Below, piece by piece: positions 7,581-16,632 of a stretch of 64,000 nt of DNA. Source of the stretch: Tumebacillus_A lipolyticus (GTDB lineage: Bacteria; Bacillota; Bacilli; Tumebacillales; Tumebacillaceae); assembly GCF_042682745.1 (NCBI RefSeq), contig NZ_JBHUIO010000011.1:577545-641544 (forward strand), given 5' to 3'. The notes below the pieces were generated by a model. The model was not told the DNA's origin, did no database searches, and saw only the letters and a program-made list of their open reading frames with translations. The position numbers were made by a program, and so were the translations under genes. The number at the start of each line of letters is the position of its first letter. Within the stretch, counting starts at the first letter, position 1.

Positions 7581-10121
7581 ATGTTTAAATATATCTTAGC
7601 AACCGCAAAATCCTCCTCTCTATTCGTGACTTCCGTACTTTTGCTTGCGTTGCTACTTACAACCGTACCCTCAGCTCTTAGTAGCATGCAATCATCCAAA
7701 CTGGCAACCAATGAGTCAATCGCCCAGTTTGGCCGAGGAAGTTACGATCTGCTGGTTCGCCCCGACTCTGCTCGAACCGAGATTGAGAAATCAAAAAACA
7801 TTGTGGAAGAAAACTTTCTAACTGGTGGCAAAGGCGGCATCTCTCTCGAACAATATCATGCGATCAAGGTATTAGCTGATGTAGAATATGCTGCTCCAGT
7901 CTCTGTTCTAGGTTTTTTCACAAACGATACGGGCGGATCTGTGGTTGATCTCCCCAAGCCTGCTGATGGCGTCAAGACTACTTCGATTCGCATCTCTGCT
8001 GAGACAGGCTTGGCGAGTGAATACAACGTTGCTCAAGATACAAATGTGATGAGCTTTCCATTTCAGGACTTTCCGATTTTGCCAAGCCGCAGTTTGGAGT
8101 TTCGACACGTTGATCAGCACTACCAAGTTAACCTTACATTACCGGCAATTTATAACCTCATCGTGGCAGTCGATCCTGAGCAAGAAGAGTTGATCACGGG
8201 GAAACAGTTAAACATTTTCCCCAGTCTACCGCTAAACATTTCTGGTTCGCGTGAAGCAACAGAAGTCGATTCAAAGAATATCACCCAAATTCCCTTATTG
8301 ATCAATGAAGACATCAAAGTTCCACTAAAAGTAGTCCTAGAAGAGCGTAGCCCTCAAGGGTCTGCGCAAATTTGGCGGCAAAAGGCAGAGCAAGTGTACG
8401 ATTTACAAAAGGATGGCGGGCCATTTTTTGCCGAGGCACTGAAAACGCCGACCGATAAGAGTACCCACTATGATCTCACCCCATTCCTCGACCCTTTCCA
8501 AGTCAAGAAGCTTGTACTCGAAAATGACGGAAAAGTTCGTGTTGGGTCTGGTGGTCTCAGTTCAATGTTACTCAGTTCGGTTTATTATCAGACAGATCGA
8601 CTGCATTACGCTCCCTCCACCGATTTGTCGTCTGATCTGGAACTGATCCCCAGCGAAAAAAGCGGTACAACTTACTATCGTCCACTTGTCCGTGACGGCT
8701 TAGCAGAAGACCACGTACAAAAGAATATCTCTCTGTATAAGTTTAGTATCGTCGGCAAGTACAAAGGAGAACAGGTTGGTAATGACCCGTTAAATCCGAG
8801 TCCGTTAGGGATCTACACCTTTTCTCCTGTCCGTCAGATTATCGACAGGAATGGCGAACAGGTGAACAACCTGCTCACCAAAGACATCACTCCGGACACT
8901 TTTTTGCCGATTCAAGCAAGCGCGCTTACTAACCTAGAAGCAGCAGAATATTTAAAAGGTGATACTCCGATCGATGCCATACGGGTGCGCGTTTCGGGCA
9001 TCGAAAAGTATGACGAGCACGCAGAAGCCAAGATACTTCAGGTCGCTGAACAAATTCAAAAAACAACTGGATTGCACACAGATGTTATCGCCGGTGCTTC
9101 CAAGCAAAACGTTCGCGTTTCCATTCCAGCAGTTGGTGACCGTCCCGCAGTCGGGGTTGTTCAAGAAGTATGGACGACGCTTGGAATTGCAACTCAGATT
9201 AAAGAAGCGGTCAACCAGCTTTCGATTTGGGTGACAGTTGCAATGGCCATCATTACGATTCTCTACTCGACCGTACACACTCAGACGCTGTTTTTGTTGA
9301 GAAAAAAAGAGTTTACAATCCTACAAGCTATCGGCTGGAGCATGCGTGATATTTCTAAAATGCTCATGCTTGAGTGGGTGATAAAGGCCGGTGCTGGCTT
9401 CTTGCTTTCATTGGTGCTGATGGCTATTTTGAGCGCATTTATCGAGTTCCCCTCCTTTTGGCTGATCTGCATTGGTGTACAGCTCCTGATCGCCGGGCTT
9501 CTTCTCCTCACCGTATTCCTCACAGTAAAACGGATGGAAGAGAGTGAACTAAAACTTGGAAAGGATGCGGAGTGGAAGCAAAATAAGACTCAACTTCACT
9601 CGATCTTGGGCATCTCTTGGGGGAATTTTAAAGGGCAATTCAAATACAATGCTTGGAATATCCTGTTGATTGCTATATCAGGGGCGGTGGCTCTTTTCAC
9701 GTTCAATCTAGTTCTGGCAAGCAATCAAAACATTGGTACGACCTTCCTTGGCTCAGCTGTAAACGCAGCGAGCAATGCGTCGCAATGGCTGATCATCTTT
9801 GCTTCGATGTCGATGGTCGTGTATGGGCTCTTTGAAGCCAGCCGCGCTCTGGTCGCCAAGCGAGATCGAGAGATCTACATCTTGCGCGTGATCGGTTGGA
9901 GCGTCTCGCATATTACCAAGCTGATCGTCAATGAACTGCTTCTCGTTTTTGGCATTGGCTGTTCTTTGGCACTCCTCATTGGATTTGGATCATTTCGCAT
10001 ATTGTTTGACAAGTTTCCGGTTACACCCCTTTTGCAAACAGGGGCATTGCTCGGAGGGGTTTTATTGCTACTGATCGTCGCTTTATCAAATCTGAGAAGA
10101 CGTGCCCAACAACTCCACTAG
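7581..10121 (+). CDS. Large FtsX-like ABC transporter permease (bacteriocin-immunity/MacB type layout)
   Basis: An 846-residue membrane protein. One transmembrane helix at residues 10-32 is followed by a very large extracytoplasmic domain (about 33-545), then three helices (about 550-655), a cytoplasmic linker and a further set of helices (about 695-840), i.e. the duplicated FtsX arrangement. The motif around VAKRDREIYILRVIGWS is the FtsX/MacB coupling segment and an equivalent (LRKKEFTILQAIGWS) occurs in the first half. Such permeases mechanically pull or shed extracytoplasmic substrates, e.g. lipoproteins or antimicrobial peptides, and do not act as pore exporters. It sits 72 bases after the secreted-protein gene and 27 before the ATPase gene. 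Codon usage is more A/T-rich than that of neighbours, suggesting transfer. Confidence 0.85.
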   Translation: MFKYILATAKSSSLFVTSVLLLALLLTTVPSALSSMQSSKLATNESIAQFGRGSYDLLVRPDSARTEIEKSKNIVEENFLTGGKGGISLEQYHAIKVLADVEYAAPVSVLGFFTNDTGGSVVDLPKPADGVKTTSIRISAETGLASEYNVAQDTNVMSFPFQDFPILPSRSLEFRHVDQHYQVNLTLPAIYNLIVAVDPEQEELITGKQLNIFPSLPLNISGSREATEVDSKNITQIPLLINEDIKVPLKVVLEERSPQGSAQIWRQKAEQVYDLQKDGGPFFAEALKTPTDKSTHYDLTPFLDPFQVKKLVLENDGKVRVGSGGLSSMLLSSVYYQTDRLHYAPSTDLSSDLELIPSEKSGTTYYRPLVRDGLAEDHVQKNISLYKFSIVGKYKGEQVGNDPLNPSPLGIYTFSPVRQIIDRNGEQVNNLLTKDITPDTFLPIQASALTNLEAAEYLKGDTPIDAIRVRVSGIEKYDEHAEAKILQVAEQIQKTTGLHTDVIAGASKQNVRVSIPAVGDRPAVGVVQEVWTTLGIATQIKEAVNQLSIWVTVAMAIITILYSTVHTQTLFLLRKKEFTILQAIGWSMRDISKMLMLEWVIKAGAGFLLSLVLMAILSAFIEFPSFWLICIGVQLLIAGLLLLTVFLTVKRMEESELKLGKDAEWKQNKTQLHSILGISWGNFKGQFKYNAWNILLIAISGAVALFTFNLVLASNQNIGTTFLGSAVNAASNASQWLIIFASMSMVVYGLFEASRALVAKRDREIYILRVIGWSVSHITKLIVNELLLVFGIGCSLALLIGFGSFRILFDKFPVTPLLQTGALLGGVLLLLIVALSNLRRRAQQLH

Positions 10122-10148
10122 TTTAAATCGTCACCAAGGAGGAGAACG

Positions 10149-10826
10149 ATGGAAAAAACGATCATTCATGCAGAGCAGATCAGCAAGTCCTATCAAATCG
10201 CTGAACGGGAGATCACCGTCCTCCAAGACATTTCCTTCGAGATTGAAGAAGGCTCAATGGTCGCTTTGCTCGGGCCTTCCGGTTCTGGGAAAACAACTTT
10301 GCTCAACATACTTGGGCTGATCACCGAACCAACTACAGGTAACCTGCGATTGAGCGAATACGACATCGCGGGAAAAAAGCTCGACCGCAACAAATTACGC
10401 CGATCTCTGATCGGGTATATCTTCCAACAATTTCATTTGTTGCCTCAATTTAATGCATTGCAGAATGTTTGTCTGCCATTGGTACCAGAAAGGCAATCAA
10501 ATGTAGAGGTGCGCGCAGCTGAGTTGCTTGAGCGTGTCGGTCTCGATCATAGGCTCACTCACCTGCCATCCGAATTATCAGGTGGCGAACAACAACGGGT
10601 TGCGATTGCACGTGCACTAATCGGACGTCCGAAAATTCTCCTATGTGATGAACCAACTGGAAACCTCGATACAGGAACTAGAGACTCGATTCTCGAACTG
10701 CTCTCGAAACTGAAAGAGGAAGGGCTGTCGATTATTATCGCGACTCATGATGTCGAAGTCGCCAACCGCTGCAACTACACGTTGGTCATTCGTGACGGAC
10801 ATCTGATCAGGGAGGACAAGGATTAA
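10149..10826 (+). CDS. ABC transporter ATPase, MacB/LolD type
   Basis: A 225-residue ATPase with Walker A GPSGSGKTT (about 40-48), signature LSGGEQQ (about 140-146) and Walker B LLCDEPTGNLD (about 163-173). The LSGGEQQRVAIARAL and DEPTGNLD wording is typical of ATPases that pair with FtsX-type permeases. GGAGGA precedes the ATG. It almost certainly drives the 846-residue permease encoded just before. Confidence 0.92.
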   Translation: MEKTIIHAEQISKSYQIAEREITVLQDISFEIEEGSMVALLGPSGSGKTTLLNILGLITEPTTGNLRLSEYDIAGKKLDRNKLRRSLIGYIFQQFHLLPQFNALQNVCLPLVPERQSNVEVRAAELLERVGLDHRLTHLPSELSGGEQQRVAIARALIGRPKILLCDEPTGNLDTGTRDSILELLSKLKEEGLSIIIATHDVEVANRCNYTLVIRDGHLIREDKD

Positions 10827-10906
10827 ACGTAGTTGTAGAGGGCAAAATGCTCATACCTCATTCTGATCCGCTCCCCCCCACACGAAAACCTTTCTCAAAA
10901 CAACCA

Positions 10907-10932
10907 GACCCTCGCGAGCGATCGCGAGGGTC
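10907..10932. terminator. Stem-loop between convergent genes
   Basis: GACCCTCGCG pairs perfectly with CGCGAGGGTC around a six-base loop. Neither side has a strong T-run, so terminator activity is likely but weak. It separates the ABC cassette from the convergent rhodanese gene. Confidence 0.55.
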
Positions 10933-11012
10933 CACCTATCTCTCACCTCTGATTTAACAAATTTCATCACTAAAAACGTTCGCACATCGTCCGGCCGCGT
11001 CGCGCAGCGTTG

Positions 11013-11678
11013 TCAAAATCGATCATGTTCGCGTCCCTCCCACTTTCGCTTGCGGAACAGCTTGGTGAGGGTCATCGCTTTGTCGAGCGTGGGGACGACC
11101 AAGCCGAGCCCCTTCCACCCGAGCAGGCCGCCTGTCAGATTTTTTACCCGATACCCGTTCTCTTGCAGGAACAGGCAAGCGTAATGAGCTCGATACCCGG
11201 CGGTGCAATAGACGATATACTCTTGGTCTTTCGATAGCTCGCCCATTCGATGGGGCAAGTCTTTCATCCCGATCCAGATCGCGCCCGGCAACCGCCCCTT
11301 CTCAAGCTCCCACTCCTCGCGAACATCGAGCAGTTCAATCGATCGGTCGCCCGCCTCTACTTTTCTGCGCAGTTCTTTCGGGCTGATCTCCTGCACTTTT
11401 TCCTCCGCGGCTGCACGGCGATCCGACCGCTTGAGGTAGGCGGTCTCCACAATCTCATAGCTGTCCAAAAAGGGGATTTTGCTCATCACATCGCGTGCGA
11501 GCTCTTCCGCCTCCTCTTTTGTTTTCGTCACGCCCAACGCGAGCCAGTCGCTCGACCGCTTCAGCCTTGCATGGACGACATAGCAGTTCTGCATGCAGTC
11601 TTTGCACACGCTCTTCCCCATCTCAAGCTCAAACGGAACCCCGCTTTGCTCCCGACCGCACGCATCACAGGTGAACAT
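11013..11678 (-). CDS. Rhodanese-domain protein with N-terminal zinc-ribbon-like segment
   Basis: A 221-residue protein. The N-terminus has two CxxC pairs (CDACG near residue 4 and CKDC near 27) that could bind zinc. The C-terminal half is a rhodanese domain: the block ELLDVREEWELEKGRLPGA marks its N-terminal half and the active-site Cys lies in VYCTAGYRA. Rhodaneses move sulfane sulfur. The ATG at 11678 follows GGTGGAG; a GTG at 11699 after GAGGTGA is an alternative. Whether the metal-binding segment is functional is unknown. Confidence 0.85.
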   Translation of the reverse strand: MFTCDACGREQSGVPFELEMGKSVCKDCMQNCYVVHARLKRSSDWLALGVTKTKEEAEELARDVMSKIPFLDSYEIVETAYLKRSDRRAAAEEKVQEISPKELRRKVEAGDRSIELLDVREEWELEKGRLPGAIWIGMKDLPHRMGELSKDQEYIVYCTAGYRAHYACLFLQENGYRVKNLTGGLLGWKGLGLVVPTLDKAMTLTKLFRKRKWEGREHDRF

Positions 11679-11736
11679 CACTGCATTCTCCACCACCACT
11701 CACCTCGTTCGCAAACTTTTATACCACCCAGGATTT

Positions 11737-12051
11737 CTATACCATCAGGAAGAGAAGCGCGAGATAGAGGAACGCAGGCACCCATTTCAGGCGCTGTACG
11801 CTCTGTCCCTTTTGCAACGCGCTGCTCATCTTGCCCAGAACTGCGCCCAGCAGAAGCAGGAGTCCCAGCACGGCGACGATCCACCAAACTGCCGGTCTGG
11901 TGGTCACCGCGAGCCAGATGCCGCTGATCAGCGTGACCAAGAGCGCGAAATGGCCGACGCGATGCAGGAGCGGGCGCGGAAAGAGCGGAAATGCGAGATA
12001 CACAGACAGCAAGACGGCTCCCGCGATGTGCAGCATCAGAGCGATCGTCAT
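11737..12051 (-). CDS. Small integral membrane protein, four predicted helices
   Basis: A 104-residue hydrophobic protein with about four transmembrane helices. Its ATG overlaps the TGA of the preceding DUF2306 gene (ATGA), so the two are translationally coupled; the site GCGGAG lies nine bases upstream. The N-terminal MLHIAGAVLL and the short loops resemble small haem- or quinone-associated membrane proteins, but no family can be assigned with certainty. Confidence 0.75.
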   Translation of the reverse strand: MTIALMLHIAGAVLLSVYLAFPLFPRPLLHRVGHFALLVTLISGIWLAVTTRPAVWWIVAVLGLLLLLGAVLGKMSSALQKGQSVQRLKWVPAFLYLALLFLMV

Positions 12052-12644
12052 CGGCGAGCACTCCGCCAGATCCAATATTCTGCCAGCGACAGGTTGATCA
12101 CGATGCTTCCGTACACGCCGAAGACGTAAGCGTCGCGGTAGTCGAGATCGAAGATCGCATGGAGCAGATAGGCGATCAGATGGACGAAAAAGTTGGTGAA
12201 ACAGATCACGAAGCTTCTGATCATCCAGTTTCGGTGTTTGCGCAGATTTTTGCGGAGAATGTGAAGAACTGCCATAAAGGTGCTCGCCAGCCACGCGAGC
12301 TCAAGCAGATTGAACACCATGCTGGTGACCTTGCCGCCCGTTGCGGTCGGCGCCATGTAGCCAGATGTGACGACGGTGCCGAGAACGGCGATGCAGTAGA
12401 GCAGGCCGAGCGACCTGTGGAGCCGCTTTCGATGTGGTGTCAGGAAGTTGAGCGCCCCGGTGAGCAAGGCGATGCTGGCAAAGATCGTATGGATGCGCAT
12501 GACGAGCAACCACGCGTCTGAGTTTTTGGGGAGCTTGTCTTTGTGCGCGAGGAACTGCGTCGCCTCCGGATCGAGGATGAAATTGACGGTAAACGTATAG
12601 AGCAAGAACAGGAAGATCGCAAACAACAGCCATTTTGATCGCAT
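12048..12644 (-). CDS. DUF2306-type membrane protein
   Basis: A 198-residue membrane protein with about six helices. Conserved His residues in RIHTIFASIALLTGALNF and in the HRKRLHRSLG loop are those of the DUF2306 family, members of which are suspected of haem binding. AAGGAG lies nine bases before the ATG. It is divergent from the response-regulator gene at 12768, sharing the intergenic region, so control by that two-component system is plausible. Confidence 0.82.
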   Translation of the reverse strand: MRSKWLLFAIFLFLLYTFTVNFILDPEATQFLAHKDKLPKNSDAWLLVMRIHTIFASIALLTGALNFLTPHRKRLHRSLGLLYCIAVLGTVVTSGYMAPTATGGKVTSMVFNLLELAWLASTFMAVLHILRKNLRKHRNWMIRSFVICFTNFFVHLIAYLLHAIFDLDYRDAYVFGVYGSIVINLSLAEYWIWRSARR

Positions 12645-12675
12645 GAGATCTCGAACTCCTTCATTCGTTGTCGCT

Positions 12676-12686
12676 TTACAGTGTAA
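12676..12686. promoter_or_regulatory. Palindrome TTACAGTGTAA in a divergent promoter region
   Basis: TTACA-G-TGTAA lies between the divergent DUF2306 and response-regulator genes. The same 11 bases, inside a shared TTTACAGTGTAAG, recur at 49238 between the bkd operon and the coiled-coil gene. Candidate operator; regulator unknown. Confidence 0.4.
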
Positions 12687-12767
12687 GACAAAACTCTCAC
12701 AAAACGATCAACAACGACAAACAGTTCGCTCACAAGTGGTACACTACCCCTAACAGAGGTGATGGTG

Positions 12768-13460
12768 ATGAAAACGATCCTCGTGGTGGACGACGACCCC
12801 ACGATCGTCGATTTGATGAAAGATTTTTTGGAGCTGGAAGGCTTTCATGTGGAGGGCGTGTCAAGCGCAGACGCGGCCAGCGCGGTGCTTGAGCAGGTCG
12901 AGGTGGACTGCCTGCTGCTCGACATCATGATGCCGGGGACGAGCGGGCTCGACCTTTGCAGACAGGTGCGCAAGGTGAGCGATGTTCCGATCCTGTTCCT
13001 CAGCGCGCGCAGTGAGGATGCTGATAAAATACTCGGGCTCGGCTTGGGCGGCGATGATTATATTGTCAAAACGGCGTCGCCAGCTGAGGTGGTCGCCCGT
13101 GTGAAAGCGGTCCTGCGCCGATCGGCCCGACAGGAACGGCAGGCGGAGGCGCGGGAGAACGCGCTCGATTTTGGCAGGTTCGTGCTCGATCTGCAAGCTC
13201 GCGACCTCTTTGTGGAGGGGCGACAGGTGACGTTAACGCCCCGCGAGTTCGATCTGCTCAGCTTGTTTGCCCAACACCCGCGACAGGTGTTCACATATGA
13301 GCACTTGCTGGAGAAGTTCTGGCAACAGGTCGGCGATAAACACACGGTGACCGTCCATGTCGGGCGCATTCGCGACAAAATTGAACCTGATCCGAGCAAG
13401 CCGCAGTTTTTGCGCAACGTTTGGGGTGTCGGGTATCGGTTTGAGGGGGTGAGCCGATGA
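12768..13460 (+). CDS. OmpR-family response regulator
   Basis: A 230-residue regulator: receiver domain (1-115) with acidic pair DDD near residue 10, phospho-acceptor Asp in LLLDIMMPG at about 53 and conserved Lys in YIVKTAS at about 102; winged-helix DNA-binding domain (about 130-228) with HTVTVHVGRIRDKIE as recognition segment. The residue after the conserved Lys is Thr, not the usual Pro. Of several in-frame starts (12759, 12762, 12768) the ATG at 12768 has the best spacing to GAGGTG. The stop overlaps the next gene's ATG. Confidence 0.92.
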   Translation: MKTILVVDDDPTIVDLMKDFLELEGFHVEGVSSADAASAVLEQVEVDCLLLDIMMPGTSGLDLCRQVRKVSDVPILFLSARSEDADKILGLGLGGDDYIVKTASPAEVVARVKAVLRRSARQERQAEARENALDFGRFVLDLQARDLFVEGRQVTLTPREFDLLSLFAQHPRQVFTYEHLLEKFWQQVGDKHTVTVHVGRIRDKIEPDPSKPQFLRNVWGVGYRFEGVSR

Positions 13461-14494
13461 AGAGGTTGCGGAGCAGGTGGTGGATGGTCTGGGGCCTCCT
13501 GTTTGGGCTGCTGATCGTCGGCGGCGCCTATTTTGCATTGCATGAGTTGGTCGGGAAGACGCTGACCGTCTTTCTGGCGTTCGTGCTCGCCTTGCACCTC
13601 GTCGGCTGGCTGCTCACAAAGTCTGTCGTTCGCCCGTTGGAAGCGCTGAGCGCGGCTGCGCATCGGGTCGCCCAGGGGGAGTTGGAGTTCTCCATCCCCG
13701 ATTCGACAGTCAAAGAGGTGGCAGACGTTCGCGCCGCCTTTCAGCTGATGGCGAACAGCATCAAATCTTCCTCCGAGCGGGAGGCGCAGCTAGAGTCGGA
13801 GCGCCGCTTTTTATTGGGGGCGATCGCACACGATTTGCGGACGCCCCTCTTCGCGTTGCGCGGACATCTGGAGGGCTTGGAGTGCGGCGTGGCAGATTCG
13901 CCGGAGAAGCGGGCCAAGTACATCGCGGTCTGCCGGCAGAAAGCGGATCAGCTCGACCGGCTGGTGTCCGATCTCTTTGCGCTTGCCAAGCTCGACCTGA
14001 TCGAGCAGCCGATCGCTCATGAAGCGGGCGAATGGAATGGGTTGATCGAAGGGGCTGTAGCGGGCATTCAACCGCGGGCGCGTGAGAAAGGGGTGACGCT
14101 TGCGATCGAAAGCGCTGCGAAGAGCGTGGAGTTTTCAGGCGACGGACACCTGTTGCTGCGGGCGGTCGACAACCTGCTCGACAACGCGATCCGCCACACG
14201 CCAACTGGCGGGCTGATCGAGATAGGCTGGGAGGTTCTGGCCGACGGAAAGATGCAGTTTTGGATCGCCGACAGCGGCCCCGGGTTTGCGGAGGGTGATT
14301 GGGAACAGGTCTTCTCGCCGCTCTACCGAAGTGAGCCCTCGCGCAACCGCGAGACGGGCGGGGCCGGACTCGGGCTGTCGATCGCGCGGCGGATCTTCCG
14401 CCTGCATGGAGGAGATCTCACCGCTCACAATCGTGAAACGGGCGGCGCCTGCCTGACCGGCGTGCTGCCGGTGAATGGGCGGTCGGGAAGGTGA
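13457..14494 (+). CDS. Membrane sensor histidine kinase with very short sensor loop
   Basis: A 345-residue kinase. Two transmembrane helices (about 10-30 and 37-56) are separated by only about ten residues, so sensing is probably within or at the membrane. A HAMP domain follows, then the phospho-acceptor block IAHDLRTPLFALRGH (His near residue 125) and an ATPase domain with N-box DNAIRHTPTGG, G1 DSGPGF and G2 GGAGLGLSIARRI. It forms a two-component system with the preceding regulator (overlapping ATGA). Confidence 0.92.
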   Translation: MKRLRSRWWMVWGLLFGLLIVGGAYFALHELVGKTLTVFLAFVLALHLVGWLLTKSVVRPLEALSAAAHRVAQGELEFSIPDSTVKEVADVRAAFQLMANSIKSSSEREAQLESERRFLLGAIAHDLRTPLFALRGHLEGLECGVADSPEKRAKYIAVCRQKADQLDRLVSDLFALAKLDLIEQPIAHEAGEWNGLIEGAVAGIQPRAREKGVTLAIESAAKSVEFSGDGHLLLRAVDNLLDNAIRHTPTGGLIEIGWEVLADGKMQFWIADSGPGFAEGDWEQVFSPLYRSEPSRNRETGGAGLGLSIARRIFRLHGGDLTAHNRETGGACLTGVLPVNGRSGR

Positions 14495-14598
14495 TGAAAA
14501 CGAGCATTGGGGCACGCGCAACGTTATGAAAGACCTGTGCTTAATAACAATCGAGGCTCCGTTTGCAAAAGATTTGCCAGTTGTGCAGAGGACGAAGA

Positions 14599-14626
14599 TC
14601 GCCTGATCAGTTGTCCGATCAGGCGA
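14599..14626 (+). terminator. Stem-loop after the two-component operon
   Basis: TCGCCTGATC pairs with GATCAGGCGA around an eight-base loop. Followed by CCTTTGGTTTC, a poor T-run. Lies between convergent genes. Confidence 0.5.
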
Positions 14627-14670
14627 CCTTTGGTTTCCCCTACTTTGAACAGCAAAAAGTTCCTGCTGAC

Positions 14671-15300
14671 TCAGTCGGCAGAAGTTGAGCGATGATCGCC
14701 ATACCTCCGTGCATATTGATCCTTCACTTCCTCATTTTCCAGATCTTCTGTCCAGTTCAACCAATGCGCACCTACGTCTGATAAGTTCCTCTTCTCAAAA
14801 ACTTCTCTGTCCACTTTCGCGAACCGACCGAAATCGCGCTTGTAAATCCCGATCTTCTGGTGCAGAGAATCCCAATACTCCTCTGTGTCCTCCGACCGAT
14901 CCGGCGAGTTCGTAAAAACCCAAGTTTCCCGCAGTTTGGAGTCGACCTCCAGCTTGTACATGTCAACGAGATTGGTGAAAAAGCTGGTACTGCCTCGCAA
15001 ATCGGGATCACCGTGATAGCGAAAGTATCCATCTATACTTCCTATTTCAATTCTTGCACTGGTGAGTGCCGAAGAGATGGCGAGCAGAGCGTTGGCCACA
15101 TCCTGCGGAGATCTCTTTTCCCAGCCTTCGAGAATAAGCACTGCCTGCTGTTCAGCTGTCTCGAAGTAGGAGACCGCGTTCGCCAGATGCTTCGTGTATT
15201 CTTCCTCATGTTGGGATTGCCTGCGGTCGTCCACATACCAGATCGCGCCCGCTCCGATGAGCAGAAGCAAGCTCACCACCCACACGTTCCGTTTTTTCAT
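14671..15300 (-). CDS. Membrane-anchored protein of unknown function
   Basis: A 209-residue protein with a single N-terminal hydrophobic helix (about residues 7-23, after MKKRN) and an extracytoplasmic, mostly alpha-helical, charged remainder (for example SQHEEEYTKHLANAVSYF and EDTEEYWDSLHQKIGIYKR). There is no lipobox cysteine, so it is anchored by an uncleaved helix or is secreted. AAGGTG lies six bases before the ATG. I do not recognise the family. The following MFS gene is in the opposite context (its stop is 64 bases upstream on the same strand), so the two could share a transcript. Confidence 0.75.
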   Translation of the reverse strand: MKKRNVWVVSLLLLIGAGAIWYVDDRRQSQHEEEYTKHLANAVSYFETAEQQAVLILEGWEKRSPQDVANALLAISSALTSARIEIGSIDGYFRYHGDPDLRGSTSFFTNLVDMYKLEVDSKLRETWVFTNSPDRSEDTEEYWDSLHQKIGIYKRDFGRFAKVDREVFEKRNLSDVGAHWLNWTEDLENEEVKDQYARRYGDHRSTSAD

Positions 15301-15363
15301 GCTGTGCACCTTCTCTCTTCTGCCATCTTGCGCATCGCGCGCATACAACGCCTCCGCCCTTGC

Positions 15364-16623
15364 TCAAGTCATGCTCTGCCCGCTCACCTGGCGTCGCTGT
15401 CGCTCCCTGTTGACCACCACGAGCAGGAAGGTCAATCCGAAGCACACCTGCACGCTTCCGATCAACAGCGGCACATATTCCAATCCGAACAGCGAGATGA
15501 TCGCCCCGGTGAGGAAGGCGCCCACCTGCAGCGCGGACAGGCTGATCGTGTTCCACAGCCCAAACACGCGACCTCTCGCCTCTTCCGGAATCTCCGTTTG
15601 CATCGTCGTGCGCTCATAAGGAGCGGTAAATGCGGAGGCGGCAGCAAACAGCACGAGGCAGATCACACCTTCGTAGATGTTGCCCGAGAATCCGAACAAG
15701 ATCCAGGCGACACCGATCAAAGCGTACATGTAGCCGTAGCGGCTCGTCTTCTTGAAGAAAAACTTGCGGTTGGCCATCCAGTATCCCAGATAGGCGGAGA
15801 CGGCCCCTTCTGCCACATACAGAACGCTCATGCCCCAATTGCCGATCTTGTACACGCCGGACGAGTATGCCTCGATCATCAGATTGTACGAACCGATCAC
15901 CAGACCTCCTGAGAGCCCTGACATCAGGACGAGCAAAATCCACCTGTTGCCAAACGCCACTTTCAGCCCGGTCGTCAACTCCTCTTTAAAATTCTTGCTC
16001 ACCTGCACACGCTTGCTCGTCGACCACTTCTCCCGGCCGATCAGCCAGGCGGACAACAGATAGGCGACTGACGCGAAGATCCAGTTCACCTCTTGGCCGA
16101 AGATGGTGAGCAATAGCCCCCCTAACGACGCGCCTAAAAGACGCACTACGCTGGTGATCGTATAGCTGAGCGAGTTGGCGACGACAAGATCGTCTCTCGC
16201 CACCAAGTCTGGGATGACCGCCTGTTTCGCCGAGGCGTTAAAAGACGCAAAAATACCTGTCGCAAACCGCAGGATCAAGAACAGGCCGATCGCGTACATC
16301 TCCGGCAGGAAGGGCACGACGATAAAGCCGAGAAACGTGACAGCGCGCAGAACCTCTACCACGATCAGACCCCTTTGCAGCTCCCAGCGATCGACCCAGA
16401 CCCCGACGACCACCGAAAACAGGAGCGGAGCAAGTCCGCTGACCGCCCACAAAGTTCCCAAAGCGAAGCCGCTGTCGGTGATCTGGTTCAAAAGGACCAA
16501 CATGGCGATGAACGAACTCCAGCTGGCCATGCTGGTGATGATCGTCGAATATTGCAAATGCTTAAAAGCGGGGTACTTCCTCCAAATCCGCATTACCTCT
16601 CGTTGCTTACCGTTCTTCGTCAT
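15364..16623 (-). CDS. MFS transporter (macrolide-efflux-like, MFS_3 type)
   Basis: A 419-residue protein with 12 predicted helices. The motif VVVGVWVDRWELQRGLI (about 60-76) is the MFS motif A-like loop of the MefA/MFS_3 branch, and EEARGRVFGLWNTISL in the second half is typical of the same branch. The likely role is drug or metabolite efflux; the substrate is unknown. ATG at 16623 has GAGGAG nine bases upstream; the earlier ATG at 16632 has none at proper spacing. Confidence 0.87.
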   Translation of the reverse strand: MTKNGKQREVMRIWRKYPAFKHLQYSTIITSMASWSSFIAMLVLLNQITDSGFALGTLWAVSGLAPLLFSVVVGVWVDRWELQRGLIVVEVLRAVTFLGFIVVPFLPEMYAIGLFLILRFATGIFASFNASAKQAVIPDLVARDDLVVANSLSYTITSVVRLLGASLGGLLLTIFGQEVNWIFASVAYLLSAWLIGREKWSTSKRVQVSKNFKEELTTGLKVAFGNRWILLVLMSGLSGGLVIGSYNLMIEAYSSGVYKIGNWGMSVLYVAEGAVSAYLGYWMANRKFFFKKTSRYGYMYALIGVAWILFGFSGNIYEGVICLVLFAAASAFTAPYERTTMQTEIPEEARGRVFGLWNTISLSALQVGAFLTGAIISLFGLEYVPLLIGSVQVCFGLTFLLVVVNRERQRRQVSGQSMT

Positions 16624-16632
16624 CAGGGGCAT

